Shown here piece after piece: positions 28,553 to 37,360 of a DNA stretch of 64,000 nt. Every line of letters begins with the position of its first letter. Within the stretch, counting starts at the first letter, position 1. The notes under the pieces were generated by a model. That model was not told the origin of the DNA, ran no database searches, and saw nothing but the letters and a program-made list of their open reading frames with translations. The translations under genes were made by a program, and so were the position numbers. Source of the DNA: Butyrivibrio sp. (GTDB taxonomy: Bacteria > Bacillota > Clostridia > Lachnospirales > Lachnospiraceae); assembly GCA_017535785.1 (NCBI GenBank), contig JAFXTN010000027.1, forward strand, positions 51,426 to 115,425. Reading direction: 5' to 3'.

Positions 28553-29747
28553 AGTAGAGCTTCTCCTTCTTGAGTATCTTTCCTATTCCGTCAAACTCCT
28601 TGAATGTAACATCAAAATCCTTAAGACTGCCTTCGGTCATCTTTTTCTCAAGGACAGAATCTATAAGGCGGTCGTAATCTATCTTCATATCCTTATCCTT
28701 CTTGATAAGATACATTATCGATGCAATAACGGTCTCACTTAGCATGACAGAAAGTGATTCCTTAGATTTAACACTGTCCTTTGCAGGCTCGATGTACTCA
28801 TGAAGGAGCTCCGTAGCTTCGATCGGAAAATTGTTCTCCTCATAGTAGTGCTTTACATCATCCCATTTAAGCTTTCCCTCAGGCGCTCCGATCCTGTGAT
28901 AGTAAGAACATGTCTTTGCAGCCCTTGCATTAAACCCAAGTCCCAGCGCGATCCTCTCAGCAAGATATGCGGTATGGATAGCTCTGAAATACTCATCCTT
29001 ATCTTTTTCCTTTAAAGAAACAAGGAGCGGAAATTCGGGATCGTTGATCTCCATGTACATATCATTGGATTTTCTTATCACATACACTCCGAAAAGATTA
29101 AGGAAAAGAAGTAAAAGAATAAGATTGATCATCAGATTGAGTGCAGGAGCAACAAAAATATTGAATGAAAGCGTCCTGTTAAGAAAAAGAATATTAAACG
29201 CTATAAGAAGCACAGCCTGCATAAACAGAGAAACAAAAGTCGGAAGTCCTATCGAGCTGTTTTCTTTTAGATCTCTGAACATCGCAAGTGCAACAACACC
29301 TGCAAGCACGTACATAAACAGCTCACTGTATCCGCCGCTCTCACATAACATGACCGACAAAGATACAAAGAAAACTCCTGTGACAAGGCCGATCTCAATA
29401 TTTGATAAAAGAGCCAGCATAACAAAAACAGCCAGATAAGGCCAAAACTGATCGGGAACAAGCGAAAGCGCAAGAGAAAGCAAAAGCCCAATCATATACG
29501 CAACAACAAATCTGTTTCTCTGATCAAAGTTGTCGTAAAAAAAGCCTTCTCTTCCCCTTGAAGATGCATCTAAAAGCATAAATATGACCGTTCCGGACAT
29601 CATAAGAGAAACTATGGTGTTCCTTATGATTGCTTCGATGCTCTTATCCGTGAAATATGAAAATGCAAATACAAATAAACCTGTAAGAAAAAACATTACC
29701 GAATATAATAGCTTGATATTCTTAGCCGGTGAATTCTCATTTGCCAT
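28536..29747 (-). CDS. PgpH-like membrane protein with a degenerate HD domain
   Basis: Starting from the ATG at 29747 (overlapping the phoH stop by 11 bases), the product has 403 residues. It has roughly seven to eight membrane segments, then a cytoplasmic domain that fits the HD domain of PgpH (7TM-HD c-di-AMP phosphodiesterases). Position between phoH and ybeY also matches pgpH. It lacks the long extracellular 7TMR-HDED domain. In the HD domain the first His remains (AIHTAYLAE), but the HD pair reads HR (YYHRIG), the later HH reads HE (LLHEYIEP), and the final Asp region reads SETVIAS. Metal-dependent hydrolysis is therefore unlikely. It may be a ligand-binding or scaffold remnant. An upstream start at 29846 in the same frame would overlap phoH by 110 bases and is less plausible. 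Confidence 0.72.
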   Translation of the reverse strand: MANENSPAKNIKLLYSVMFFLTGLFVFAFSYFTDKSIEAIIRNTIVSLMMSGTVIFMLLDASSRGREGFFYDNFDQRNRFVVAYMIGLLLSLALSLVPDQFWPYLAVFVMLALLSNIEIGLVTGVFFVSLSVMLCESGGYSELFMYVLAGVVALAMFRDLKENSSIGLPTFVSLFMQAVLLIAFNILFLNRTLSFNIFVAPALNLMINLILLLLFLNLFGVYVIRKSNDMYMEINDPEFPLLVSLKEKDKDEYFRAIHTAYLAERIALGLGFNARAAKTCSYYHRIGAPEGKLKWDDVKHYYEENNFPIEATELLHEYIEPAKDSVKSKESLSVMLSETVIASIMYLIKKDKDMKIDYDRLIDSVLEKKMTEGSLKDFDVTFKEFDGIGKILKKEKLYYDFLR

Positions 29748-30786
29748 TCTTTGAACGTCTCTCCATCTTCTGTATTTCTTTCTTAGTCTTCTTATTGGCA
29801 GACTTCTTCTCGAAGTCCTCATATGCTTTAACGATCTTCTGAACAAGAGGATGTCTTACAACGTCACTGCTTGTCAGCTTGCAAAATGCAATGTCATCAA
29901 TGCTCTTAAGTACACTCTGAGCAACATCAAGTCCGCTTCTGACATCTGCGGAAAGGTCCTTCTGCGTCTCGTCTCCGGTGATTATGACCTTTGAACCGAA
30001 TCCAATTCTTGTCAGAAACATCTTCATCTGAGCAGGTGTCGTATTCTGCGCCTCATCAAGAATGATAAATGCATTATCAAGTGTTCTTCCTCTCATATAT
30101 GCAAGAGGTGCAACCTCAATAAGCCCCTTCTCCATGTTCTTGATGAAGTTCTCGGTGCCCATGATCTGATAAAGAGCATCGTAGAGAGGCCTTAAATAAG
30201 GATCTACCTTACTCTGAAGATCGCCGGGAAGGAATCCAAGCTTCTCGCCCGCCTCTATCGCAGGTCTTGTGAGTATGATCCTGCTTACTTCCTCTCTCTG
30301 AAATGCGGTGATAGCCATTGCCATCGCAAGGTAAGTTTTACCTGTTCCGGCAGGACCGATCCCGAATACTATCATCTTATTTCTGATAGCATCGATATAT
30401 TTCTTTTGACCGAGAGTCTTGGGCTTTATAGGCTTACCCGATATCGTATGACAGATAATATCTCTGTCAATGTCTGCAAGTACATTGGCACTGTCGGTCT
30501 CGGGAATGTTCTTTTTTTCTTCGTCGTCCTTTAAAAGGATGGCATAATCAACGCTCTGTTCCTCTATATCCGAACCTCTTCTTGAAAGCTGAACGAGCTC
30601 TCTTATTATCTCGGAAGCCTTCTGTGCACCCTCTTTATCACCAATGATATGAAGCTCGCCGTTTCGGTCGATTATCTCAACATGAAGACTGTCCTCGATC
30701 TTTCTGATATAGGTGTCGTTGCCGCCAAAAATATTGCGCTCATCTTCAGCCGTGAGCGCCAAGCTAAGTTCTGTGATCTCACTCAT
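29737..30786 (-). CDS. PhoH family P-loop protein
   Basis: The 349-residue protein has an N-terminal KH-like segment (about 20-65), then the PhoH ATPase domain with the P-loop GPAGTGKTYLA near residue 145 and the Walker B FIILDEAQNTTP. A lysine-rich tail ends the protein. PhoH proteins are ATPases tied to RNA metabolism and ribosome maturation; the neighbouring ybeY and rlmH support this. The start overlaps the rlmH stop by 4 bases (ATGA). Confidence 0.94.
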   Translation of the reverse strand: MSEITELSLALTAEDERNIFGGNDTYIRKIEDSLHVEIIDRNGELHIIGDKEGAQKASEIIRELVQLSRRGSDIEEQSVDYAILLKDDEEKKNIPETDSANVLADIDRDIICHTISGKPIKPKTLGQKKYIDAIRNKMIVFGIGPAGTGKTYLAMAMAITAFQREEVSRIILTRPAIEAGEKLGFLPGDLQSKVDPYLRPLYDALYQIMGTENFIKNMEKGLIEVAPLAYMRGRTLDNAFIILDEAQNTTPAQMKMFLTRIGFGSKVIITGDETQKDLSADVRSGLDVAQSVLKSIDDIAFCKLTSSDVVRHPLVQKIVKAYEDFEKKSANKKTKKEIQKMERRSKNGK

Positions 30787-31265
30787 TTATGATATGGTTC
30801 TCCGCTTATAATTTTATAGCCCCTGTAAATCTGCTCAAGAAGCACTACTCTCATCATCTGATGAGGAAACGTCATATCGGAAAAGCTTATCTGCGAATCA
30901 GCTCTATTTAATACCTCATCGCAAAGTCCGAGAGAACCTCCGATAACAAACTGGATACGATTTATTCCTCTTACACCGCAGTCCTTTATGAAATCGGAAA
31001 AAGACTCTGAACTATGCTTTTTGCCTTTTATGGCAAGTGCACATACATGGGCTTTATCATCTATATTTTTAAGGATCCTCTCTCCCTCTTTTTGCTTGAT
31101 CTGCTCTTCAATTGCAGGCGGAGCGTTGTCGGGAGTCTTTTCATCGGGAACTTCTATGATGTTTAGCTTGCAATACCTCGATAATCTCTTGGAATATTCT
31201 GCGATTGCATCATTCCAGTATTTCTCTTTGATCTTACCGACGCATATTATATCTACAGAGCTCAA
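30783..31265 (-). CDS. rlmH: 23S rRNA (pseudouridine1915-N3)-methyltransferase
   Basis: RlmH is a SPOUT methyltransferase acting on helix 69 of 23S rRNA in assembled ribosomes. The 160-residue product shows FVIGGSLGLCDEVL (SAM site) and the C-terminal FPHQMMRVVLLEQIYRGYKI...PYHK. The start is TTG at 31265 with AAAGGAG eight bases upstream. It is followed by phoH with a 4-base overlap. Confidence 0.96.
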   Translation of the reverse strand: MSSVDIICVGKIKEKYWNDAIAEYSKRLSRYCKLNIIEVPDEKTPDNAPPAIEEQIKQKEGERILKNIDDKAHVCALAIKGKKHSSESFSDFIKDCGVRGINRIQFVIGGSLGLCDEVLNRADSQISFSDMTFPHQMMRVVLLEQIYRGYKIISGEPYHK

Positions 31266-31276
31266 TGATTACTCCT

Positions 31277-32329
31277 TTAATTAACGGCCTTTCCGCTAGT
31301 AATGACACCCTTTACGCCATTCTCTGCGTTTTCCTTCTCTGTCATGTAAAGATGAGTATCTTCGTTTTTCTTAAGTGAAAGAACAGGGCTTCTTCCTGTT
31401 TTATCCTTGGAAGCATGTGCGGGAAGATTGAATTTACCTTCTGTGCATGTACCGATCCACTCATCAGTATGACCTGTCTCATCTACAGTGATGATGTACA
31501 TGTCCTTGTCATAATAGGAATCCTTGAAGCTTCCTATCGCATTCTGAAGATAGATGTCGGAGCTGTTCATCCTGCTCGCATCATAATCATAATGCTCCTG
31601 TCCCTTGCCGTTTGGACGATCTTCTTCCCAAGCACCCGTATAGCTGTGCTCGGTAACTACATTTCCTGAATATGAGGGATAAAAGCAGAACCAAGATCCT
31701 TCTCCGCTTCTCTTGCCTTCTTTAAACTCTCCGAAATAATACTGGTCGTTGGCATATACGGCAAGTCCCTTTCCTTCGGGATCACCGTCCTCATTTTTCT
31801 CACCGTAATAGTAGAAATCATAGCTGTCCTTGAGTGAATAAGACATAGCTTCGTATCTCTCAAGATGAGCAAGCTCTCTTACTGCATCCATATTATTTTT
31901 AGCCCAGTAGTCGTGCATTTCCTTAAGCTGAGCTTCTCTGTCGTATTTGACCTTACTGTATTTATCCTTAAGCTCGGCTGCATCTGTCTTTGCAAAAACA
32001 CTTCCGGGCTTAGTATTGACCTTTTCCTTAGCAGCGGTACTTGATGATGAAGCTGCATCTGCATTCTCTGAAGAAGCTGCACTTGAAGCATCCTCTGCGC
32101 TGTCTGATGAAGCGCCTTCATTGGTCACGCCCTCAGATACACCAGTACTGCTGTGATCGTCTGAAACACCTGAATTGGCATATTCCATGATATTGCTTGC
32201 AAGCAGCTCATCCTCAGCCTTCTTATCAACCTTTTTACCTGATATTGCTAGATAGCCAACTAATATCAATAAGATAACGGCTACAACGCCCGCTGTGATC
32301 GCTATTCTGATTTTTTCTTTATTATCCAT
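31277..32329 (-). CDS. membrane-anchored MORN-repeat protein
   Basis: The 350-residue protein (ATG at 32329; an upstream ATG at 32350 overlaps the ribosome site) has one N-terminal membrane segment (AGVVAVILLILVGYLAIS). A long Ser/Ala/Glu-rich linker (about 35-100) and a basic helical part follow. After this come at least two to three MORN-like repeats, visible as YYGEKNEDGDPEGKGLAVY, YFGEFKEGKRSGEGSWF and YTGAWEEDRPNGKGQEHY. MORN repeats bind lipids or proteins; function in bacteria is mostly unknown. It is the first gene of the 14-gene run and lies 11 bases before rlmH. Confidence 0.8.
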   Translation of the reverse strand: MDNKEKIRIAITAGVVAVILLILVGYLAISGKKVDKKAEDELLASNIMEYANSGVSDDHSSTGVSEGVTNEGASSDSAEDASSAASSENADAASSSSTAAKEKVNTKPGSVFAKTDAAELKDKYSKVKYDREAQLKEMHDYWAKNNMDAVRELAHLERYEAMSYSLKDSYDFYYYGEKNEDGDPEGKGLAVYANDQYYFGEFKEGKRSGEGSWFCFYPSYSGNVVTEHSYTGAWEEDRPNGKGQEHYDYDASRMNSSDIYLQNAIGSFKDSYYDKDMYIITVDETGHTDEWIGTCTEGKFNLPAHASKDKTGRSPVLSLKKNEDTHLYMTEKENAENGVKGVITSGKAVN

Positions 32330-32362
32330 TTCTCTTTCCCCTTTTTTCATACTACAACGCTC

Positions 32363-32371
32363 ATTATATCA
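32363..32371 (-). promoter_or_regulatory. extended -10 promoter of the MORN-rlmH-phoH unit
   Basis: The minus strand reads TGATATAAT (32371-32363), an exact extended -10 element. It lies about 33 bases before the MORN gene ATG and directly after the ilvE terminator. No good -35 box is present, which is common for extended -10 promoters. Confidence 0.6.
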
Positions 32372-32396
32372 TACTTACAGGCTTATTCGCACAAAA

Positions 32397-32421
32397 AAAG
32401 AGCCACAAAGCGTGGCTCTTT
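32397..32421 (-). terminator. intrinsic terminator of ilvE
   Basis: A perfect 10-bp stem (32397-32406 with 32412-32421) and 5-base loop is followed on the minus strand by a run of T residues (complement of 32393-32399). It lies 12 bases after the ilvE stop. Confidence 0.92.
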
Positions 32422-32433
32422 AATAATTTTCTA

Positions 32434-33465
32434 TCAGCAGATCGAATGGATCCATCCCTCGGGAGCTTCAACTGTTCCCATCTGGATACCTGTAAGTGTA
32501 TCATAAAGCTTTTTGATAACAGGTCCCATCTCGTCCATTCCGCTTGCGAAGCAGATCTCCTTGCCGTGGTCGTTGATCTTGCCAACAGGGCTAATAACAG
32601 CGGCTGTTCCGCAAAGTCCCATCTCAACAAAGTTCTCAACTTCTGAAAGCTTAACAGGTCTCTCCTCAACCTTAAGACCAAGGATATCTCTTGCAACCTG
32701 TACAAGTGATCTTCTTGTGATAGAAGGAAGGATTGAATCTGTATGTGACTGAGGAACTACGAGGCCGCCTTCCTTAGTAACAAAGATGATGTTGGCTCCG
32801 CCTGTCTCCTCAATGTATGTTCTGCTCTCAGCATCAAGGTATACGTTCTCAGCAAAACCTTCTTCGTGTGCTGTTACGATAGCGTGAAGGCTCATTGCGT
32901 AGTTAAGTCCGGCCTTGATATTACCTGTTCCGTGCGGTGCTGCTCTGTCGAAATCACTAATCTTAACAACGATGGGCTTAGCGCCACCCTTGAAGTAAGG
33001 TCCTACGGGAGTAACAAAGATCCTGAACTGATACTCATCTGCAGGCTTAACACCGATAACATTACCTGTTGCAAACATAACAGGTCTAATATAAAGAGTT
33101 GCGCCGCTTCCGTAAGGAGGAACCCAATCCTTGTTGGCTTCTACAACCTTCTCAACGGCTTCTATGAATTTATCTTCAGGAAATGCAGGCATCTCAAGTC
33201 TCTTTGCTGAGTCTACCATTCTCTTGGCGTTAAGATCGGGTCTGAAGGTTACGATCTTGCCATCCTCTGTCTCATAAGCTTTAAGTCCCTCAAAGCACTC
33301 CTGTGCGTAATGAAGAACGCCGGCATCCTCGCTGAGCACGATAGTGTTGTCGCTTGTAATGACACCATCATCCCACTTGCCGTCTTTATAGTTGGAGACA
33401 AATCTCTTATCAGCAACCATATAACTAAAACCAATATTTGCCCAATCTAAATTCTTCCTACTCAT
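32434..33465 (-). CDS. ilvE: branched-chain amino acid aminotransferase
   Basis: The class IV PLP aminotransferase interconverts leucine, isoleucine and valine with their 2-oxo acids. The 343-residue protein shows YAQECFEGLKAY, TLYIRPVMFAT and the PLP lysine in GTGNIKAGLNYAMSL near residue 192. A later EETGGANIIFV and LCGTAAVISPVG also fit. It has its own promoter (33515-33542) and terminator (32397-32421), so it is a single-gene unit. AAGGAG precedes the ATG. Confidence 0.97.
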   Translation of the reverse strand: MSRKNLDWANIGFSYMVADKRFVSNYKDGKWDDGVITSDNTIVLSEDAGVLHYAQECFEGLKAYETEDGKIVTFRPDLNAKRMVDSAKRLEMPAFPEDKFIEAVEKVVEANKDWVPPYGSGATLYIRPVMFATGNVIGVKPADEYQFRIFVTPVGPYFKGGAKPIVVKISDFDRAAPHGTGNIKAGLNYAMSLHAIVTAHEEGFAENVYLDAESRTYIEETGGANIIFVTKEGGLVVPQSHTDSILPSITRRSLVQVARDILGLKVEERPVKLSEVENFVEMGLCGTAAVISPVGKINDHGKEICFASGMDEMGPVIKKLYDTLTGIQMGTVEAPEGWIHSIC

Positions 33466-33514
33466 CTTTCCATCTCCTTAGATTACTTTAGCACGTCAAA
33501 ACACTAATGTATAA

Positions 33515-33542
33515 ATTATAACCCTTTATTTTTGTGCGTCAA
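33515..33542 (-). promoter_or_regulatory. sigma-A-type promoter of ilvE
   Basis: On the minus strand TTGACG (33537-33542), a 16-base spacer and TATAAT (33515-33520) form a near-consensus promoter about 50 bases before the ilvE ATG. The leader is too short for a T-box. Confidence 0.75.
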
Positions 33543-33555
33543 GCAATCTCTTTTA

Positions 33556-34944
33556 TTATTTCTTATTTTTTTCCGCCGTATTGTTTTTATTCTTTTTGGC
33601 GAGAATTTTTTCTTTTATCTTGAAGATCTTATTAAAGGTCGAAGGCTCTTTTTCCAAATTAAACTTAGTATTGTTCGGATCGCTGAGCGGCTTATACTCA
33701 TTATCTTCTATATACGCAAGATCATAGTAATCCTTGGTATTCGTACTGAGTCCTTTTTTCTCCAAAAGCTTATTTGTAAGTCTGGAGGCAAGTGCATAAA
33801 TAACGGCAAAGATCGGAACACCGATAAGCCAACCTACGATTCCCCAAAGTCCGCCAAAGAGCATGATCGAGAAAATTACCCAGAAGCTTGAAAGTCCGGT
33901 TGAATTTCCAAGGATCAACGGTCCCAAAATATTACCGTCAAACTGCTGAAGGACGATAACAAATATCAGGAAGATCAATGCCTGGATGGGATCGATGAGT
34001 ACCAGTAAAAGTGCACCCATAAAGCCTCCGATGTAGGGTCCAAAGAAAGGAATGATATTGGTAACACCTACGATAACGGAGATAAGGAGCGGGTACTTAA
34101 GATTAAGTACAAGGCATCCTATATAGCAGATAATACCGATGATGAGCGAGTCCACAAGCTTGCCGCCGACAAAGCCCTCAAAGGTATTGTTTACAAATCT
34201 GAAGCCTCCGATAAGTTCGTTGGCAAAATCCTCTTTAAAGATCGCATAAGCGAGCTTCTTGCCGCTGGTTGTAAAACGTTCCTTTGAAAGAAGGACATAG
34301 ATCGCAACGATAAATCCTACAACAAGATCCAAGACAACACCGAAAACAGAAAGGAAACTCTGTGACGCAAACTTCATTATAGTGTTTACGCTCGGCATCA
34401 TAGGAATAAGCTGCTTGGTTACATATGAGCTTAAGTTTTCATAGTAGGTATCAAGCTGAGAATCTATAAACCTTTGAAGATCCGGGTTATCAGCCAGATA
34501 TTTGTTGGATTCCGTATCGATCTTACTTATGTAATACGGCATATTCCAGATGATCTCTCTTAAGCTCTTAACGAGTTCGGGAATGATGATCCTGAACAAT
34601 CCGTAGAGAACAAAAAGAAAAATGACCATTGTAAGGAAAACAGAGATATATCTTATCTGCTTTCTCTTTTTCTTATCAGCGGAAGCCGCTCTCGAAACAT
34701 CATAACCTCTCCAATTATATATTGGAGTAAGAAGCTTCTCTTCAATAAACTCAAGAAGCGGGATAAGCACAAATGCAATTACTATACCTATGACAATTCC
34801 CGAAAGAGAATCGATTATGGATGAAAATGTTTTTACGATCGTCTTGCCGTCAAACAAAACATAATATGCAAGCATTAGGGCAACACAGAGACAAAAGATC
34901 GTGATTGCCCATGTAACCTGATTTTTCTCGGGTTTCATCTTCAT
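33556..34944 (-). CDS. AI-2E family transporter (UPF0118)
   Basis: The 462-residue protein has paired N-terminal membrane segments, a large loop (about 90-170), then a cluster of C-terminal segments with the family motif IIPFFGPYIGGFMGALL near residue 275 and LGPLILGNSTGLSSFWVI. A basic tail of about 60 residues follows. Members are implicated in export of AI-2 or small ions in other bacteria, but most are untested. It is the last gene of the YfhO-leuCD-GT2-Mrp run, 41 bases after Mrp. Confidence 0.88.
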   Translation of the reverse strand: MKMKPEKNQVTWAITIFCLCVALMLAYYVLFDGKTIVKTFSSIIDSLSGIVIGIVIAFVLIPLLEFIEEKLLTPIYNWRGYDVSRAASADKKKRKQIRYISVFLTMVIFLFVLYGLFRIIIPELVKSLREIIWNMPYYISKIDTESNKYLADNPDLQRFIDSQLDTYYENLSSYVTKQLIPMMPSVNTIMKFASQSFLSVFGVVLDLVVGFIVAIYVLLSKERFTTSGKKLAYAIFKEDFANELIGGFRFVNNTFEGFVGGKLVDSLIIGIICYIGCLVLNLKYPLLISVIVGVTNIIPFFGPYIGGFMGALLLVLIDPIQALIFLIFVIVLQQFDGNILGPLILGNSTGLSSFWVIFSIMLFGGLWGIVGWLIGVPIFAVIYALASRLTNKLLEKKGLSTNTKDYYDLAYIEDNEYKPLSDPNNTKFNLEKEPSTFNKIFKIKEKILAKKNKNNTAEKNKK

Positions 34945-34985
34945 AATAATATTCTCCTTTTATATGACGTGAACAGGAAACAAGA

Positions 34986-35801
34986 TCACTCGATCATTCC
35001 ATCCAGTACATAAACAAGGCTGTCTAAATAGTCCTCATCAATATCTTCTACCTTACCGGAATCACACAATCCGGCGATCTTAGGATCTAAGGGAAGTCTT
35101 CCGAGTACATCGATTCCCTTAGATGCTGCGTATGAATCAAGTCCGCTCTCTCCGAAGATATTTATCATCTCTCCGCAGTGAGGGCAGCTCATATAGCTCA
35201 TGTTCTCTACAATTCCGAGAACAGGGATATTCATCATATTAGCCATGTTAACAGCCTTCTCGACGATCATGTTTACAAGCTCCTGAGGAGTTGAAACAAC
35301 GATAATACCGTCAACGGGAAGTGACTGGAAAACAGTCAGCGGAACATCGCCCGTTCCGGGAGGCATATCTACAAACATATAATCAACATCGCCCCAATTG
35401 ACGTCTGACCAGAACTGCTTAACTATTCCGGCAATCACGGGACCTCTCCATATAACGGGATCTGTCTCGTTATCCATCAGCATATTAAGTGACATAACCT
35501 TGATGCCGTTCTTGGATTCTGCAGGCAAAAGACCTGTCTCATCGGCGTTCTTGACCTGTCCGATACCAAACATCTTGGGTATTGAAGGTCCTGTGATGTC
35601 GGCATCCATGATCGCACATTTATAACCTTTTTTATTCATATAAACGGCTGAAAGTCCGGTTACAAGGCTCTTTCCGACACCGCCCTTTCCGCTCACGATA
35701 CCGATAACCTTTTTAATATGTGAATGTTCTGAAGGCTTAACCTTGAAATTATCCTCCATCTGCTTCTTAAAATCTGCCGGTGTTTTGTGACTGTTTGACA
35801 T
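34986..35801 (-). CDS. Mrp/NBP35 family iron-sulfur cluster carrier ATPase
   Basis: This 271-residue P-loop ATPase has the deviant Walker A GIVSGKGGVGKS near residue 32, DADITGPSIPKMFG, and a CPHC pair near residue 210 (MSCPHCGEMI) for a bridging Fe-S cluster. It is the Mrp/ApbC type that carries clusters to apoproteins. Possible clients nearby are LeuC and IlvD, both 4Fe-4S or Fe-S dehydratases, although this is inferred from position only. It lacks the N-terminal DUF59 domain found in many Mrp proteins. Confidence 0.93.
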   Translation of the reverse strand: MSNSHKTPADFKKQMEDNFKVKPSEHSHIKKVIGIVSGKGGVGKSLVTGLSAVYMNKKGYKCAIMDADITGPSIPKMFGIGQVKNADETGLLPAESKNGIKVMSLNMLMDNETDPVIWRGPVIAGIVKQFWSDVNWGDVDYMFVDMPPGTGDVPLTVFQSLPVDGIIVVSTPQELVNMIVEKAVNMANMMNIPVLGIVENMSYMSCPHCGEMINIFGESGLDSYAASKGIDVLGRLPLDPKIAGLCDSGKVEDIDEDYLDSLVYVLDGMIE

Positions 35802-35855
35802 AACCTACTCCAATTAAGTAATTATAGTTTTAGAAAAAAAGCTTGAAAAAAAAGC

Positions 35856-36839
35856 TTATCGCTTGTATGTAAATTCTGCGATCTCTTCATCCTCTTCATC
35901 GCCCACATAGGCCTCAATGAAAAACCTTGGTCTGTTCTTGGTCTCAAGATAGATCTTTCCGATATATTCACCGATGATCCCGATGGACATCATGGTGAGA
36001 CCTCCGATAAACCATACGGACATAACGATAGTCGCCCAACCGGGAACTGTCATTCCTGTGAAGAAACGGAACAAAATATAAGCAAAAACGAGCACTGTAA
36101 CTAACAAGATAGTAAAGCCCAAAGATGTAATGAGCTTGATAGGCTTGGTACTGAGACTGGTGATACCCTCGATCGCAAAGCTGAGCATCTTCTTTAAGGG
36201 ATACTTACTCTCTCCCGCAAATCTCTCGGCTCTCTCGTAATATACAACTTCCTGATTGAAGCCGATCATAGGAACAATACCTCTGAGGAAGAGATTGACT
36301 TCTCCAAACTCTGAAAGAGCAAAGAGAGCTCTCCTACTCATGAGTCTGTAATCCGCATGATTATATACTGTATTGCCGCCCATGGAATTGATGAGCTTAT
36401 AAAAGCCCTCAGCGGTAAATCTCTTAAAGAATGTATCCGTAGCGCGCTTGGATCTTACACCGTAGACAATATCAGCGCCTTCATTGAACTTATCAACCAT
36501 GGCATCAATCGCATTGATGTCATCCTGAAGATCTGCGTCCATGGAAATAGCCATGTCGCAAAGATCCTTTGCGGTCATAAGACCTGCAAGCAAAGCATTC
36601 TGGTGTCCCATGTTCTTGGACAGATTGATTCCCTGGAAAAGCTTATCCTCTTCATGAAGTTTTTTTATCATATTGAAGGTTTCGTCTTTGGAACCGTCAT
36701 TTACAAATAAAACCCTACTGTCCTCAGAGATCTTCCCTGCGGCTATAAGACTTGTGAATTTCTCTTTAAGTCTCTTTGCTGTCTCGGGAAGGACCTCCTG
36801 TTCATTGTAACAGGGGATTACACAGAACAATCTGCTCAT
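35856..36839 (-). CDS. GT2 polyprenyl-phosphate glycosyltransferase (DPM1/GtrB/CsbB-like)
   Basis: The 327-residue protein has an N-terminal GT-A fold (FCVIPCYNEQEVLP; VNDGSKDET; the metal motif SMDADLQDDI) and two C-terminal membrane segments (about 230-300). This is the layout of bacterial GtrB/CsbB enzymes that make undecaprenyl-phosphate sugars. The sugar is unknown. Its start shares one base with the leuD stop, so it is translated with the leucine genes. A YfhO-type transferase, the usual downstream partner of CsbB, is encoded two genes upstream. Confidence 0.9.
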   Translation of the reverse strand: MSRLFCVIPCYNEQEVLPETAKRLKEKFTSLIAAGKISEDSRVLFVNDGSKDETFNMIKKLHEEDKLFQGINLSKNMGHQNALLAGLMTAKDLCDMAISMDADLQDDINAIDAMVDKFNEGADIVYGVRSKRATDTFFKRFTAEGFYKLINSMGGNTVYNHADYRLMSRRALFALSEFGEVNLFLRGIVPMIGFNQEVVYYERAERFAGESKYPLKKMLSFAIEGITSLSTKPIKLITSLGFTILLVTVLVFAYILFRFFTGMTVPGWATIVMSVWFIGGLTMMSIGIIGEYIGKIYLETKNRPRFFIEAYVGDEEDEEIAEFTYKR

Positions 36840-37336
36840 TATTTATCCTCCGATGAGTTAATGTAGTTGATAAGACCTTCAGAATCGATGATCTTCTGCA
36901 TGAAAGGAGGGAATGCCTGTCCTTTGAATGACTTTCCCGTTGTTTCATCAGTGATGATACCGGAATCAAAATCAACACTTACAACATCGCCGTTTGAAAT
37001 AGCATCAGCGGCTTCTTCACACTCGATGATGGGAAGACCGATGTTGATGGAATTTCTGTAGAAAATTCTTGCAAAACTCTTAGCTATAACGCAGGAAACA
37101 CCTGCAGCCTTGATAGAAATGGGCGCATGCTCTCTTGATGAACCGCAGCCGAAGTTCTTCTCAGCTACGATGATATCGCCCTTCTTAACGTTCTTGGTAA
37201 AATCCTTATCTATATCTTCCATGCAATGCTTAGCAAGCTCTTCTCCGGTTGTGCTGTTGAGATATCTTGCGGGGATGATAACATCCGTATCCACATTGTC
37301 ACCATATTTAAAAACTGTACCCTTAGCAGCTTTCAT
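36839..37336 (-). CDS. leuD: 3-isopropylmalate dehydratase small subunit
   Basis: The 165-residue swivelling subunit pairs with LeuC to isomerise 2- to 3-isopropylmalate. It shows [17 protein letters not shown] at the N-terminus and the [10 protein letters not shown] loop near residue 65. The length is that of the short LeuD type found with separate 420-residue LeuC proteins. It lies 24 bases after leuC. Confidence 0.96.
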   Translation of the reverse strand: MKAAKGTVFKYGDNVDTDVIIPARYLNSTTGEELAKHCMEDIDKDFTKNVKKGDIIVAEKNFGCGSSREHAPISIKAAGVSCVIAKSFARIFYRNSINIGLPIIECEEAADAISNGDVVSVDFDSGIITDETTGKSFKGQAFPPFMQKIIDSEGLINYINSSEDK

Positions 37337-37360
37337 TTTAATTCTCCTCTATATTAGTTA

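Noticed and set aside
29748-29846. Longer HD-protein frame starting at 29846
   Set aside because: It would overlap phoH by 110 bases and adds an Arg-rich stretch that simply mirrors the other frame of phoH's Lys/Arg-rich tail.
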